64,000 bases of DNA from Megalobrama amblycephala (Eukaryota > Chordata > Actinopteri > Cypriniformes > Xenocyprididae): positions 36,027,447 to 36,091,446 of the forward strand of contig NC_063049.1 in NCBI RefSeq assembly GCF_018812025.1. The letters run 5' to 3'. Of the stretch, positions 13,243 to 26,753 are shown in pieces. The notes beneath the pieces are model-generated. The model searched no databases, was not told where the DNA came from, and saw only the letters and a program-made list of their open reading frames with translations. Position numbers and translations under genes: made by a program. Each line of letters opens with the position of its first letter. Position 1 is the first letter of the stretch.

Positions 13243-15042
13243 GACGTTAACAAGTACGCTGCTGTTCCATTTGCAGAATCACCGGACTTGCGTCCTCATG
13301 TCCACGGGAGTCCGTTCTCCTGAGTCGAACTTGCCAAGTCCTAACTACCAAGGACGCGAGTCCGAACTTTGCGAACTTGGTTTTGAGAAACGCCTAGCGA
13401 TTCACCGAGATGAATCAGGCTTTCCAACGCTACATGTGGAGCGACCACCGAGTAGGAAGAATCGATTCACTTGAATGAACGTATGAATTGACATCAAAAT
13501 CAGAATTCGTCCAATTAAACAAACACAACATGGAAAGCGAGTGTGACATTCCTTCCTCCTCTAAAACATTCAACAAAACTTGACAACAAGGTAAAAGAAA
13601 ATCGTACCTAGATTAGCCTACATTAAATGTTGTTAACTTGCATCGAGGGTATGTTTGATTCGCGCGTCACTGCTAACTATTACTCCTAAATAACGCCAAA
13701 ATGACTTAACCGAAAAAATACCTAAAAAAACGTTTTTTAAAAAGGTATTTTAACCTACTTTTGTGTTAAACGTAGGGCATAGATAAAATAGTATATGTTT
13801 AAATGTAAAGTAGCTAACTTATTAGCTAATGTAAATAATTTGCATGAACGTAAGAAATTATAGTAGCCTACAAGTAGGATGGAAGATAGGCTTTTAACTG
13901 AAATATATCATATTTAATTCCTTTTTGTTTTAAACCTTGTATTAGCACTTTTAACAATGTAAAGTTGTACAATAGACGATATTCAGGACTCCATTTAGCT
14001 GTTAAGTGCCTGGTATTTAAAAAGCTTACTGAAGAATCTGTGAATGGCTTTTTATAAGCCTGGGCTTAGATATGCATCTCATAATAATCTTTACACAGCT
14101 ACGCTCACTGGTACATATGCTTTGGTGACTAGTGTATTCGTCTGCATAAGATAAGATGTCTCTCTAGGCATAACCATTTTGTATTCATCATATGCTCAAC
14201 ATGAATTGCTATTTTGCTTTGAAAACACTTTCAAGGTATAAACTCACACTGTCCTGAATGGCCTTGATGGTGATACTGTATGCATACCATCTAATATGAG
14301 TAATGCCGTGACTTGCATACTAGAAAACTAGACTGTCAAGAAGGCTAATGTGACCAAAAAGGAAAGCACAAGATATGCACCCAGATTATTTAGCCTGGCA
14401 TAAAACTATACAAATAATTAGCTTTGATCAATGCTGACTTTGTTAAGAATTAGTTTATGAATTAAATGTGCCAAGACTATTGTTCCTTCTCCAGTTTGAA
14501 TATTAACTGATGTTTCACAATAAGTTTTTTTCTAAAATATGACTTAATTTTGTATGTGGTCATGGAAATCACATTCTTTTTGAAGAAAAACTTGGACAAG
14601 AAGTTAGCTAGCAGTCGATTAAGCAATAAAATTTTATATTTATGAATTTTGAACACTGTAGATTATGAAAATATCTTATAAAATGTCTTTTCTTTTGTGT
14701 TCCTCAGAAACAAAAACTAATGTCATACAGGTTTGGAACAACATGAAGGTGAGTAAATGGTTACAGAATGTTTACTTTTATTAACTAGGCCTAGTGCTTT
14801 AATTTTGAAAGAATTTCGATATTTTGGGGGTGTTCCAAGACTTTTGGACTCCCTATAAAATTGTATTTAAAAATGTTAAAATGAGGGATTAGCTTATAAA
14901 AATCTCTCAATCATGTTTTAAGTGCACTTGGTATTTATCTGTACAATAAGACTGTCCAAATACTGCTGCCAATATTATCACATTGAACATTTTAGGGAAC
15001 ATTTGAACTTTTTATTTTATTTTAAATATATATTAGTATATT
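13243..15042. other. intergenic sequence without recognised gene
   Basis: No exon or RNA gene is seen. The sequence at 13260-13480 is less AT-rich and reads like part of a transposon (repeated CGAACTTG and GAGTCCG motifs), but no ends are visible. The sequence at 14672-14775 is a right-hand fragment of the Angel-like family (CAGGTTTGGAACAACATGAAGGTGAGTAA region). Confidence 0.4.
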
Positions 15043-16000
15043 ATAAAGGATTAGTTCACTTTCAAATGAAAATTACCCCAAGCTTTACTCACCATCAAGC
15101 CATCCTAGGTGTATATGACTTTCTTCTTTCTGATAAACACAATCGAAGTTATATTAGTAAATATCCTGACACATCCAAGCTTTATAATGGCAGTGAATGG
15201 GACCAAGGAGTATGAACCTGAAGAAAGTACATCCATCCATCATAAACATACTCCACACGGCTCCGGGGGGTTAATAAAGGCCTTCTGAAGTGAAGCGATG
15301 TGTTTGTGTAAAAAAATATCCATATTGAATCAGTGTGTCAAATCTGCTGTTCGGAGCGCCAAAGTGATTTCAGTCGTTGGCAGTTTGGCACGCGATCTGA
15401 ATCATGATTCGATACACTGATTCATTTGTGCTCCGATGCTTCTTGAAGCAGTGTTTTGAAATCGGCCATCACTAAATAAGTCGTTATTTTGGCTTTTTTT
15501 GGTGCACCAAAAATATTCTCGTCGCTTTATAATATTAATATTGAACCACTGTACTCGCATGAACTGATTTAAATATCAATATTAATATTATCTTGAGAGA
15601 GGAAATGTCATTGCTCCCTATGGAGGCCTCACCGAGCCATCGGATTTCAACTAAAATATCTTAATTTGTGTTCCGAAGATGAACGAAGGTCTTACGGGTG
15701 TGGAACGACATGAGGGTGAGTAATAAATGACAGAATTTCCACTTTTGGGTGAACTAACCCTTTAACCCCCTGGAGCCGTGAGGAGCACACATTTATGATG
15801 GCTGGATGTGGATGGAAGCACTTTCTTCAGCTCATACTAGTGACCCCTATTCACTGCCATTATAAAGCTTGGATGCATCAGGATATTAATATTTCTCCGG
15901 TTGTGTTCATCAGAAAGAAGAAAGTCATATACACCTAGGATGGCTTGAGGGTGATTAAAGCTTGGGGTCATTTTCATTTGAAAGTGAACTAATCCTTTAA
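15043..16000. mobile_element. fold-back MITE (GGATTAGTTCACTTTCAAATG family) with a nested MITE
   Basis: The left arm starts near AAAGGATTAGTTCACTTTC and the right arm ends with GAAAGTGAACTAATCCTTTAA. The arms stay complementary for over 200 bases (for example CCATCCTAGGTGTATATGAC and its complement). Between them, 15327-15765 is a left-truncated copy of the 2266-3059 family ending AACTAACCCTTTAA. Confidence 0.85.
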
Positions 16001-16972
16001 TATAAGTTGTTTATATTTGGTTGTCATAGAAATGAGATATGGAAGCACATCACTGAAATGCAATTTATTTAAAAAACTTAAAAAATTGTCCTTGTCTTCA
16101 AGCAGAATGTGGGAAATGTGACCACAAGTGGGCAGCTTCTCTCCTTAGTGACATCACCGAGGAAACACCCCCATTTCAACCAGCAGGGGGCGATGTTTTA
16201 CACGCACACCAGATGCTCCAATCATCACAGCATCATAGCGCTCTGCTTCCAGCTTTAAGTGAGACTCGACCACACGTAAGTGTAACTCTTATATTCATTG
16301 TTGTCCGTTAATGTCAATCATTCTCGTAGCCAGTGTCTTCATGCCTGCCATTCATCCATGCCTTTTCCAATCATCTTAGCCCCTAAAACAATGTCCTGCT
16401 GGAACATCTGCTATCTCCCCTATTGTGTTAGAATAGTAAAGTGTTGTATCTGCCTCCCCTGTTCCCTCCCACTCACTCAGAGACCTGTGCACCATCCACA
16501 TACATTTGCTCTCAATTCAACAGTCTAGGGAGCGATGCTGTTTCTATGACAACCTGGTCCTGCAGGACAAACTGCAGAAAGGATTTTCCTTTCAAAGGGG
16601 GTTCCAAGGAGAAGGGAGCACATGTTTAGCATGAAATTCAGTGCTCTGAAATCCTTTTACTTGTTTATGATCTCATTTTAAAGTAGGGAAAATGAATATC
16701 AGTCATCTGTTGAATGTACAAGGGGGTTGGCGGTTTGTTATACAGATTATTCAATTCATACAAGTCTGTAAACATGTCCCTAATTTATTAATCATTTTGT
16801 TGCATAGCACACAGTATCATTTTATTGAATAATTAACTTTTTGTTGACTGTCAACATGTAAGTAATTAGTGATAGACTGATGTACCAATCAATTAATTAA
16901 CAGAATGTTTCATGGTTTTTGAACACTCTTTTCTCATGTTTAACCATTTAACCAAAATTCAATAGGCCTATG

Positions 16973-16976
<4 letters not shown>
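16001..16976. other. intergenic, possible SPEG upstream region
   Basis: No coding exon is recognised. A good donor sequence (CCACAC then GTAAGTGTAA) at 16276 could end a non-coding first exon of the plus-strand gene, but no start or partner acceptor can be proved. The nearby short open frames lack features of a protein gene. Confidence 0.3.
16180..16195 (+). promoter_or_regulatory. CTCF-like motif, forward orientation
   Basis: CCAGCAGGGGGCGATG matches the core CTCF consensus CCASYAGRKGGCRS closely. It lies upstream of the SPEG long-form exon and outside recognised repeats. Occupancy cannot be judged from sequence. Confidence 0.5.
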
Positions 16977-17056
<80 letters not shown>

Positions 17057-17107
17057 CTAAAACATATGTATGTGTATATATATATGTATATATATACACA
17101 CACACAC

Positions 17108-17170
<63 letters not shown>
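16977..17170. repeat. compound (TA)n / (TG)n microsatellite
   Basis: A TA run of about 75 bases (16977-17053) is followed by a short unique break, more TA, a TG run at about 17117-17144, and a further TA run to about 17168. The open frames across it are translations of dinucleotide repeats and are not genes. Confidence 0.97.
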
Positions 17171-17172
<2 letters not shown>

Positions 17173-18934
17173 ATGCGTGTGTGTATGTATGCATATACGT
17201 GTTTGCAAATAGATTATTCTGTCTAAACTGTAAAAAAAAAAAAAAAATTGTTGGTTTAACTTAAAGTAAGTTACCTGGTTGCCTTAATATTTTGTGTTCA
17301 TTGAAATGAACCATTTCAGTTAATACAATGAAGGTGATTGGTTTAATCAACAAGAACTCAAAATATTATGCTATCTGTACCACATTAATTATTGAAGTTG
17401 ATTTGACAAAAGAAAAAAATGTTGTAATAACAAATCATGAAAATATATAGTGTGTTATATAATAGCAAATGATATGTACACACAATTTCTGGTGTTAAAC
17501 AAACACTCTGTTTTATATTATACATATATAAAATATCAGCATTATACTATATTGCTCTCTTGTTGTTGTTACCAGCTTTGGACATGGACATAGTCAACCA
17601 CTACAGTTAATAAATATTTTATGATGTTGTTGTCATCACAATTTAGACTGGAACCATGAAATAGTTTTACAATTGCATGTGCACAGTGTCCAGCAGATGG
17701 CAGTCTATGTTGTATTGCAGCTGTTGTTTTTTTTTTAGGGTCTTTTGTTTGGTTCTCATGTTCTTCTTTGGACTGTGCAAGATATCACTATGTTCATTAG
17801 ATTTATGAGGAAATTCATTAATTTTGCTAACTATCACCATCGCTGATGAGATAATCAAATATCAATAGGTTTTGTTCTAAGGTCTGTTCGAGAAATTAGA
17901 CAGGCTTACAAGGCTCGAGTGTTGAATCATGTTATTTTCTGAGGGGGAAAAAAAAAAACACTGCCAAGTCCGATGCTGGTGACGATGTCGCTTCTTACTC
18001 AGCAGCTATCTTTGACAGATGAATCAGAGCTTTATTCTGAACCCCTCCCTCATAAGGCCCCCATGTCACAATTTCTGGGGCTTGTGATTGGCTGTGAGTG
18101 CCAAAGAAGAAGATGATGGGCTGGGCCAAAGCATCCGGGCTGTCCAAAAAATTTGACCTATCAGAGTACAGCTGTTCCTTGATGACTTAGTGGGACTTGT
18201 CTGTCACCTCCCTGGGGGAACATGCGAATGTAGGGAGGGGGCTATCATGAGTGAGCCAGCTTAACTTGGAGGGCAAGGGGACGAAAGTCTGGGCACTGCA
18301 GGCACAGAGTTGGAAACCACTACAGAGTTGGAAATCCTGCAATTGAGTAATCATCAAGGATCCAGCGCTTATTTTTTCCTTTAGATGCCGAAGAACTGTG
18401 GGACCTGAGTCTGAGGGTGAAAAGCTGAGGCCAAATCTTCCAAAAGGCAACAGGGGTAGCTGCTAATGCAATATGATCCTCTGGGACTCGCTCTAAAAAT
18501 ACCAACCAGCCAGGAGTACATGCACAAGCTCCATTCGCCTAATTGGACAAAGATTAAACTTTTTGTTTTCTGTTTCTCTAATTGGACGTCTCAAGGATGT
18601 GAGAAACATATTCCAAAACATTTATAATGCAGGAAACCTGTGGGAAATTTCTACACACTTTTTTTTTGACATTTCTACGTGCCTGAAGGCCTTTCAGAGG
18701 GTCTTCTGTTAATGCAGGTAGAGATTTCCACTTTTTATGAAGTCATTTGATATGTAAGTATTGCATTAACTGGTGTTCATAACTTAAACCTGGAGTGGAG
18801 TCTTGCATTTAATGATGTTTGGAATATGTTTTCCATATCAAAACGCCAAATTATGAAAATCTATTTTATTTATGGACGATTTATTGTGCATTAGAGATAC
18901 GTTTTAATGTAATTTGAAGTTTTAATCAGTTCAA
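17171..18934 (+). promoter_or_regulatory. region upstream of the SPEG long-form exon
   Basis: No protein-coding exon is visible here. The less AT-rich part at 17990-18520 contains no transposon ends that I recognise, and promoter or 5' untranslated sequence for the SPEG long form is expected somewhere in it. Candidate splice acceptors precede the coding exon at about 18718 (TTCTGTTAATGCAG) and about 18945 (AATAACGTGCAG). The actual transcription start cannot be placed from sequence. Confidence 0.35.
17690..17704 (+). promoter_or_regulatory. second CTCF-like motif, forward orientation
   Basis: CCAGCAGATGGCAGT fits the CTCF core consensus and has the same orientation as the motif 1.5 kb upstream. 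It lies 1.3 kb before the SPEG long-form start codon. Confidence 0.45.
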
Positions 18935-18973
18935 TAACGTGCAGCAGTTCGTAAAGAAGCTCTCAACTGCATC

Positions 18974-19400
18974 ATGAGGAAGGCTGAGGTCCAGATGACC
19001 CTGAAGAAGGGTGCTGATGAAGAAGCAGGGGGAATGGCACCTCCCAGCCCCAGGATACCATCAAAACGAGCAAAAGTTAGTTCGGATCAGGTCGTACCAG
19101 ACCCCGCTGCTTCCGTCTACCCAACCCCAACTCCTCCAGTGTTCATCCGGAAGATGAGGAATGCTGCGGTAGGTACCGGCTGTGATATCCGTTTGAAAGT
19201 GGCAGTGGCTGGAGACCCACAGCCTACCCTCTACTGGTACCACAATGACGACCTGCTCAACATGGACAACCAGGAATATGGAGGCCTCTGGATCAGAGAC
19301 TGCAAACCGAGTGATGCCGGCCTCTATACCTGCATCGCCACCAACCATCTTGGGGAAGCCAGAAGCAGTGCTGTTCTAGCAGTTTTGGATTTGGGTGAAG
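18974..19400 (+). CDS. speg: SPEG long-form first coding exon (Ig domain 1)
   Basis: This exon encodes 142 residues plus one base, ending in a donor (GGTGAAG then GTAACT). The ATG at 18974 is the first in frame after a TAA at 18935-18937. Residues 23-35 (PPSPRIPSKRAKV) match the basic Pro-rich motif near the start of vertebrate SPEG. Residues ~55-138 form an I-set immunoglobulin domain with Trp88 and the F-strand motif DAGLYTC (114-120). SPEG is a sarcomeric protein of the obscurin/MLCK family with many Ig and fibronectin domains and two C-terminal kinase domains. In mammals it is needed for triad organisation and muscle function. Only the N-terminus lies in this window. The open frame continues seven codons into the intron to a stop, so splicing is required. 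The assignment to SPEG rests on recalled similarity across the motif and the Ig domain, and on the matching next exon. The fish paralogue (a or b) is unresolved. Confidence 0.9.
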
Positions 19401-20351
19401 GTAACTACAAATGTAGCTAAGTAAATGTAACATTTAATGTTTCATGTTTCATTTCGAAAGGTCAGTGACTTATTCAGACATCCTACAGCCTTGTAGAAAT
19501 GAATGGAACACGAACATAAGGACATTGTGCCCTATTATCAAGCTTGTGTGGCTAATTATCGAGTCTAGGCTTCAGAGATAAAGGTGGCAGGCAAACGTTC
19601 CCACTCAACAAAACGTGGTACGTGATAATTTGCTAAAGGAGTAACACCCCTCAGATGAGTCTCACAAAATGGTGGATAATCCAGTTATGAAAAATAAAGT
19701 AGCCACCCCTCCTTCTTCAGTCACTTTGTTTGGTTGGGGTTCCATGGTGGCAGTAACATCAAGGACCTGTTTGGTGGGCTGAATGTGGAATGATGGGGGC
19801 AGCTGATGGGCTGAGACGAACTGTTCACCCATCTTAATGTAGAGCTGCTAAATTTCCACCCCCAATTTTCGGGTGCTCCATCTTCTCTGAAGGTTTGAAG
19901 TAAGCACTTCGCCTTCTTACTCAAATGGGAAAGACGAGGTTTCATGTGTTCTTTTGCAATTACCTTTGGGCCAAAATGTATCAGAGGTTGTTTGATTTCA
20001 CACCCTAAACTGTATATAATTGTCCAAGTCTTTCTCAGAACTCAGAAACATTCGAACAATAAGGCTGAGCAATATAGCTAAAAAAAAGTTATCTCTATGT
20101 TTTTCGATATATAAACACCTCAAAGAGGGATTGTGAAATCTATTGACAGTCTTTAAAAAAACTTAAGTGCGAAGTAATTGGCATAATAAACTAATCAAAA
20201 CGGTTGTAATGTTGCAAAATTTTATATACCCTCAAAAAATCATCACAATTATATGTTGAAATTTCAATATAACCTAAAAAACAATAGTGATTTGTTCCTT
20301 CATACTTTAAAATAATGGGTTAAAATTTGAAATTTGCTCATAAAGGAATAT

Positions 20352-20661
20352 GGGTAACATTTTACAATAAGGTCTATTTGTTAACAATAGTTAATGTATT
20401 AACTAACATGTACTAACAATGAGCAATACATTTGTACAGTATTATTATTAATATTAAATGTTAGTTAATAAAAGTATAGTTATTGTTTGTTCATGTTACT
20501 TCACATGTGTATTAACTAATGTTAACAAATACAACTTTTGATTTTAATAATGTAGTGAATGTTAAAATTAACATTTAAGTTTAATAAATGTTGTAGAAGT
20601 ATTGTTCATTGATAGTTCATTTTAACTAAAGTAGTTAACTAATGTTGACTAGTGTTACTGG
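20352..20661. mobile_element. short DNA-transposon remnant (GGTAACA...TGTTACT type)
   Basis: The element starts GGGTAACATTTTACAATAAG and ends near AGTGTTACTGG. The interior is full of GTTAACTAATG and complementary motifs (TTAACTAACATG). A related fragment lies at about 42048-42240. It has no coding content. Confidence 0.6.
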
Positions 20662-23600
20662 GATATGTAGTATATTTTAGCTGTTCAGAAGTTGGTTTTG
20701 GATCACTTCAGGTGTTTATATGGATTGGCTTTGCCATCTTGTTGTCCTTCACAGTGCGGCACTGGCCACGTCAAAGCACATAATTCTGACAGTGTTATGG
20801 TTTCTCCGATGCCGCCAACATTGATCACCAAACTGTCAGCAATGCAGGTGTCTTTTATGACTCTCATTTGATTTGGGTTTCTCATTTGCACTCCATCAAC
20901 AGAAATAATTTTGGCGTTTTATTTAGCCAGGTCAAACTTTTGCCCTTGCTGTATTTGCAACATGGTCTTAAAATGCAAAACTGGTGTATATTTATTGCAT
21001 TCTATGTTAATGATTAGCGTCTTGACTCTTGAGCATTATATGGTGGTCTTCTGGGCATCAGAGATTTTTTCACAGTTGTGTTGCATCTCACTGGACCCAG
21101 TTTGGTTTGTGTAGTGCCAGGTTTTTCAGCCAAGGGTCTCTGGACCCCTGGAGGTCCCTGAAGGGGGTCTGTGGAAAAGATTTTGTGTATTAGGCATATA
21201 GAACTTTTAAGTTTTGCCATGTTCAAAGTAACTAATGATCTGTTTGCTATGCGTGATAGATAATGTTCATAATTACAATGTTATCAGAAAATCTAGCTTT
21301 TTACTGGCATGGCTGAGAATCTGGGTGTGTACATTTTGAAATCTAGGGCAGTGGTTGTTCTCAAAAAAGATAATCATATAATTGTGCATAGCAAAATAAA
21401 CATCGTTTAATATTTTTCATTTATGCATTTATAATAATCTCAATTGTTTCCTAATATGGCCATGTCATGCTAATTTATATGATGGACTAAGCAGTTCATA
21501 ATAACATTTCATTTAGATTTTTAGTGCATTTTTTGTTAACATTTTGTATGCTAAACAATTTTAATATCGAATAAACATTTGATGTCAAATCTGGGTCCTG
21601 GAGCAAAACCAGTTAAGACCCACTGATATAGAGTATGTGTCTATGACGTCTGTAGTCATGATACATGTGTCAATCTTCTGGACAACTTGTGGAGTTTACA
21701 CCTGTCTTGTCACTCAGCTAAATGCCATATGTCTTTCTCTTTTGCTTTTCCTTTACAATGGCTTTTTTTCCACCTTCTCACTGTTATTCTCCCATTTCCT
21801 TTAAATCTTTCTTGAGTCTGTATTGTTTTACTTTACTTCTTTGTCATTCTGACCATTCCCATTCTGTACATCTCTCCTTTTTTCTCTCATTTTTATTTCT
21901 GCCTTTCTTACATCTTATTTCACTTCCGTGTCTTTCAATGCCTCTCCTGTCTTCTTGGCCTGAAGGACCATCTCTACCCTTCTGGTTATTTCTGACAGTG
22001 GAATGTGCCAGGCTTCAGATTTTTGTGATGTTAATAGGCCACTCATTCTCCGGTTACACAGGAAGACATCACAGCTATATATAGGCCTTCAGCACAGGAG
22101 TTTTGCCTAGACCTTATTCAATTAGAGTCAGTCTGAATGAAGGGGAGAATAAATATTTTTGTCTGGTTTACCATTTTAAAATTCTGTCATTACAAGTATG
22201 GTAAAAATAGCTGGCTTTGAAATAGTCTGTGTTGTTTGAGAGTCATTACTGATTTAGATTGTGAGACAAGAGACTGGGTTGACATTGGCTGGTCACCATC
22301 ATGTTTATTATACATAGCAAACAAGTGTTTTAGGTAGGGTTTTTTTTATCCCTTATTGCAGAGGCTGAACTAGTAACATTCCTGCCATTATTGGCAAATC
22401 TATCATGGCAGACAATTAAAATTAACCACAGGTGAATGTTTAATGGCAGGTTTTAATCATTGATTTGTTTAGCCATGTTCAAAATTAAGCTGTAAAATAA
22501 AACCTAGATGAACAAACCTTTTTAAGGATTGAATCCTTATTGGTGCAACCAACCCTTGGACTTTAAATTGGTAAACATGCAACTGCAATGCATATTTTTG
22601 GTCTGCTTCAGCCGACACTCAAACCGAGAGTGCTTATATTCATCCTCAGCAAATAGTTCTTTTGTAAAGTGCCTGCTGTCTCTGTCTCTTCAGGGAACAT
22701 TTCACCTGTAATTGCTCTTACACAGCAATGTTTCTAATATGGGTGTTTCAAACTGCTGGGTAATAATGGAAATGATGAGAAATGATGTACAGCAAGTAAA
22801 GTACATCTGAATATAGAAAGAAACATCAAAATCTACAGCTTTATCATCTTGGCAAAAGGAGTTGCTAACATAGCCTGTATTTTTTTCTTTACTTGGAGTC
22901 TTTACTGTTGGTTTTTATTTGAAAAATAGCATTCTTTCAAGTGCTGTTCTCATTGGCTTAAAAATTACGGTAGAAATTCTACTATGGTAATAAATGTAAA
23001 TGACATGGATTGCTGTAATTGTGACTTTCTCAATGCAAATGAAAGAAAAATCTCAGTGTTTGAGTTTGCATTTGGGAGGGGAAAGTTGAGCAATAAGATG
23101 TGGGTTTGGCTTCAACCCACACACTTAGCAATAATTGCTCTGTAAGGAGATAGCACTCTGTTGTCTTGGCTATGCACAACTTTCCATTGGCCTCAGAGGT
23201 CAAACTGTCCACACAAACAATCTGTGGAGTGTGTAACGAAAGGTCTCAAACATCATTTATATTTGTGACCAAATGGAAATTTTAATCCCTGATAAATTGC
23301 TCGGATTTTAGAGGATTTCTCGTATCTTTGTTTTGCTAAGTTTTGAAATTTGTCATGACCACATATGACTCATGGAAAATGACTAGAGCATTTGAATATT
23401 GTTTTGTTCTTTTGTGGTCGGTGAAATGCAGTTTAACCATTTGCAAAGAGAATGATGGGGGGAAGTAATAACAGTCCCGCTAGTTGATTTTATATAAAAA
23501 GGCATCTACGCACACTGAAAAATGTTCTCGCAAACACTGAGGTACATTTTGTCACATTCTTTAACAAAGCACACAGCTGTGCCTCCTTCACTCATTAATT

Positions 23601-24083
23601 TTCAGCATATCACCAGCTTTTCTTTGTCCAGCTGAGAGGTTGTGTTGTTGCATTGCTCGTAGGTGGAGATGAATCAATACTGAATGCAAAGAGACTAATT
23701 CAGTGCATTAGAATTAACTGAGTTAATATGCATTTATTCTGTTTTGTGTAGTGATTCTGATGAGAAGAAACATCCCTCAGGCTGCACTGAAACGTTATTG
23801 CTTTTCCAATCTGCGATTGGCGACATTCTGCATCACTAGAAAGCCCATTTCCTCTGCTCTTTGTGACAGTTTTCCTTTCTTTTTAACGGCATTTACATCA
23901 ACACTTAATGATGATCCACTGATTTTAATTTTCTTAAAAGCATCTTGTTTACTCTGTGCTTAGCTTCTCATTGGCCTTTAGTGAGTGGGTGGTTTTAACA
24001 AACCACTGGTGTTGCACTTTTATATGTGCCACCCCTGTAGCTTTTTGTTGCTGTAATCTCCAAATAAAGTTGTATACACACTC

Positions 24084-24561
24084 TTAAAGGAATAGTTCAT
24101 CCAAAAATTTAAATCTGTCATTATTTACTTTTTTCTCTCCTTGAGAACCCTTGGTCACTATGAACTGATGCTGTATGGAAGAAAAAAAATCTCTTTTTTT
24201 TGTTCCATTGACAGCATACTACGGAAGCTTGTTTCCACCACTGAATTAAAAAAAAGATAATTACGACTTCTTATCTCACAATTCTGACTTTTTTCTCTTG
24301 CGAGATATAAACTTGCAATTGTGAGAAATAAAGTCGGAATTGTGAATTATAAACTCAGAATTGCGAGTTATAAACTCACAATTCTGACTTTTTTTTCTCG
24401 CAATTGCGAATTTATATCTCACAATTCTGACTTATAAACTCGCAATTTATGCAAGAGTAAAAATTACCTTTATTTTTTATTCAGTGGTGGAGACATGGTG
24501 GAACACCATGAAGATGAGTAAATAATTATAGATGTTTACTTTTGGGTGAACTGTCTGTATT
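24084..24561. mobile_element. Angel-like MITE carrying an internal inverted tandem array
   Basis: The ends are TTAAAGGAATAGTTCATCC and TTTTGGGTGAACTGTCTGTA. The interior at about 24255-24450 alternates CACAATTCTGACTTTTT and CTCGCAATTGCGAG-like units in both orientations, forming a compound palindromic array of units of about 25-35 bases. Confidence 0.78.
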
Positions 24562-26084
24562 ATTATAATATATTTTAATAATTGTAAAGGTGCTGTCAAT
24601 TTGTGTACACATTTAATCAATAGTTTTATAAAATATATAATTATACATTTATAAATATGAATTAGTTTATAAAATATCACTTTTTGGTGAACTATCACTG
24701 CGATATTACATTCTTATATACTGTATTGTTATATTATATGACAATGTTTGCTAATTCCAGTTTTCTCTGTATACTTAAGCTTTATAAAATATGCCACATT
24801 CTACAGTAGTGAAGTGTGCATATGATTGTTTTGTTGTGGCATTTATGTAACTTTGAGCTAATTAAAGCCATAATGATGGTCTGTGTAATCTCATTCCATC
24901 CTGGCTTGTATCAGAGGGGTGGCATGACCTCAGAGCTTTGTTAATGGATGTGATAAAGCATAACATGCTCATGCAGTTATATGTATTGATTTTGAACTAA
25001 ATTTGAAAACTTACAGCATGCCACAAATGCCTTACCTAATCTTTTGGTACTGCTTTGAGGCAGTAGTTATGCTAGGGTGTTGAGCATATAAGATGGCTCC
25101 AGAATAAAAGCATCTGACTCACCAGTGTTTTAAAGAGCAAGAAAGGGCTTTGGGTGCCAACAGAGAAATAAACACCCCACACTTGCTTGAGACCTCTTCA
25201 TCTCTTGCTTGCATTTTTAAGACCTGTGGTATTTCAGTCTAGCCCTTTTCACACTGGCATGTTTTCCAAGGTTTATGATGTAAGAAAGATTGAGAATTTG
25301 TAAGGGTGACCACACGTTTGGTTTGATTTGGATTGAGTCATCTTTCTATTTTCTCTCTCCCTTTCTGGAACAAATCAAAATTCATAATGCATTTCCATAC
25401 TGTGCTCTTGTTCTCTGGGTTGAGAATCTTTTAAAACAAATGTGATGGGTGTTGATGCAACGGTGGTGTGCTGAACATGGGTAGATGATTCAATGAGTCA
25501 GGAAATGTTTTTAATGATGCTGTACAAATGATATTTTTTAAAACGGTGTGCTGAAAATGGATAGATATAACTGAAATAGAGATATCACACCTGTCTCTGT
25601 GACAGCACTTGGCTCTGTAAATGGCGAAAAAGAAAAATAGCATGGTATATTGTTCAGCGAGTGTGAAGCACTCTCAGCATTTTAATGTAGCTGTGCTTTT
25701 ATAAACTTCACAAATGCGTGCACTACTAAGTCCTTGTGATGAAACGATACACCAGACGAAGTGAGGAGACTGCAGACCAACATATGCATCCTTAGAAACA
25801 TATGTCATTGCTATACGAGGCTTCACCTGTTGCTCAGAGATCTCTATATAGGAGCATGGAATTCCTGAGTAGGCCCAGGCTGTTTTCTTTAGATCAAACT
25901 GCAACCATCAAACCCTTTTATTGCAATGGGAACTGTCAAGGTTATGTATGAGAGGTTGTCTGATTGCCTGACTAACACACCAATTTTTTTCCCCTGTCGT
26001 TGCCTGTAGCCCATTGATGCTGCTATTCAAAAATTCACAAGGTCTGAAGCTGTATGTGTTGAATTGGATAATATTGCAGGAATG

Positions 26085-26753
26085 TTAAAGGTCCCGTTCT
26101 TCGTGATCCCAAGTTTCAAACTTTAGTTAGTGTGTAATGTTGTTGTTAGAGTATAAATAAAATCTGTAAAATTCAGTGCCAAGCGAGATATTTTATTTAA
26201 CAGAAGTCGCCTACATCGAACGGCCAGTTTGGACTACATCCCTCTACTTCCTTCTTTAATGACGTCACTAAAACATTTTTTTGACTAACCTCCGCCCACA
26301 GGAATACACAAGAGTTGCGTTTGTAGAGTGTGTTTGTCGCCATGTTGTCGAAACGCTGTTATTTTCATCCCGCAGTCCAATCACCGGGTCTGATTCCGGC
26401 TCAAATTGATAGGGTAAAATTAAAGACATGTTTACAATAACACTGAGCGCATGCATCTCCACGTTATGGTAAGAGGCATGACCTTTCCGGGCAAGGTTCG
26501 CTAAGCTGCTGTCGAATCACAACACAGGAACCGCTGGCACAATCAGAACTCGTTACGTATTTCTGAAGGAGGGACTTCATAGAACAAGGAAGTCATCAGC
26601 CCGTTTTTATGACAGTGGAAACAGCGGTATACAGATAAGTAAATTATGTAAAAAATACTGTGTTATTTTACACGCGAAACATGAACACATATTATATTAC
26701 ACACTATAAACACAATCAAAGCTTCAAAAAACCACGAAAAACGAGACCTTTAA
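26085..26753. mobile_element. non-autonomous DNA transposon, TTAAAGGTCCCGTT family
   Basis: TTAAAGGTCCCGTTCTTCGT at the left pairs with ACGAAAAACGAGACCTTTAA at the right as inverted ends of about 20 bases. The length is 669 bp. GC content is higher than in the flanks and no transposase frame is present. Confidence 0.8.

Noticed and set aside
13271..13474. 67-codon open frame in less AT-rich DNA
   Set aside because: No known domain; the sequence has transposon-like internal repeats and no splice context.
16948..17264. Open frames on both strands of 64-86 codons
   Set aside because: They translate TA and TG dinucleotide repeats (Tyr-Ile, Thr-His and Val-Cys runs).
21345..21625. Possible hAT element (CAGTGGTTGTTCTCAA ... 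AGACCCACTG)
   Set aside because: The ends are very short and the flanking 8-mers match at only 6 of 8 positions. Too weak to list as a feature.
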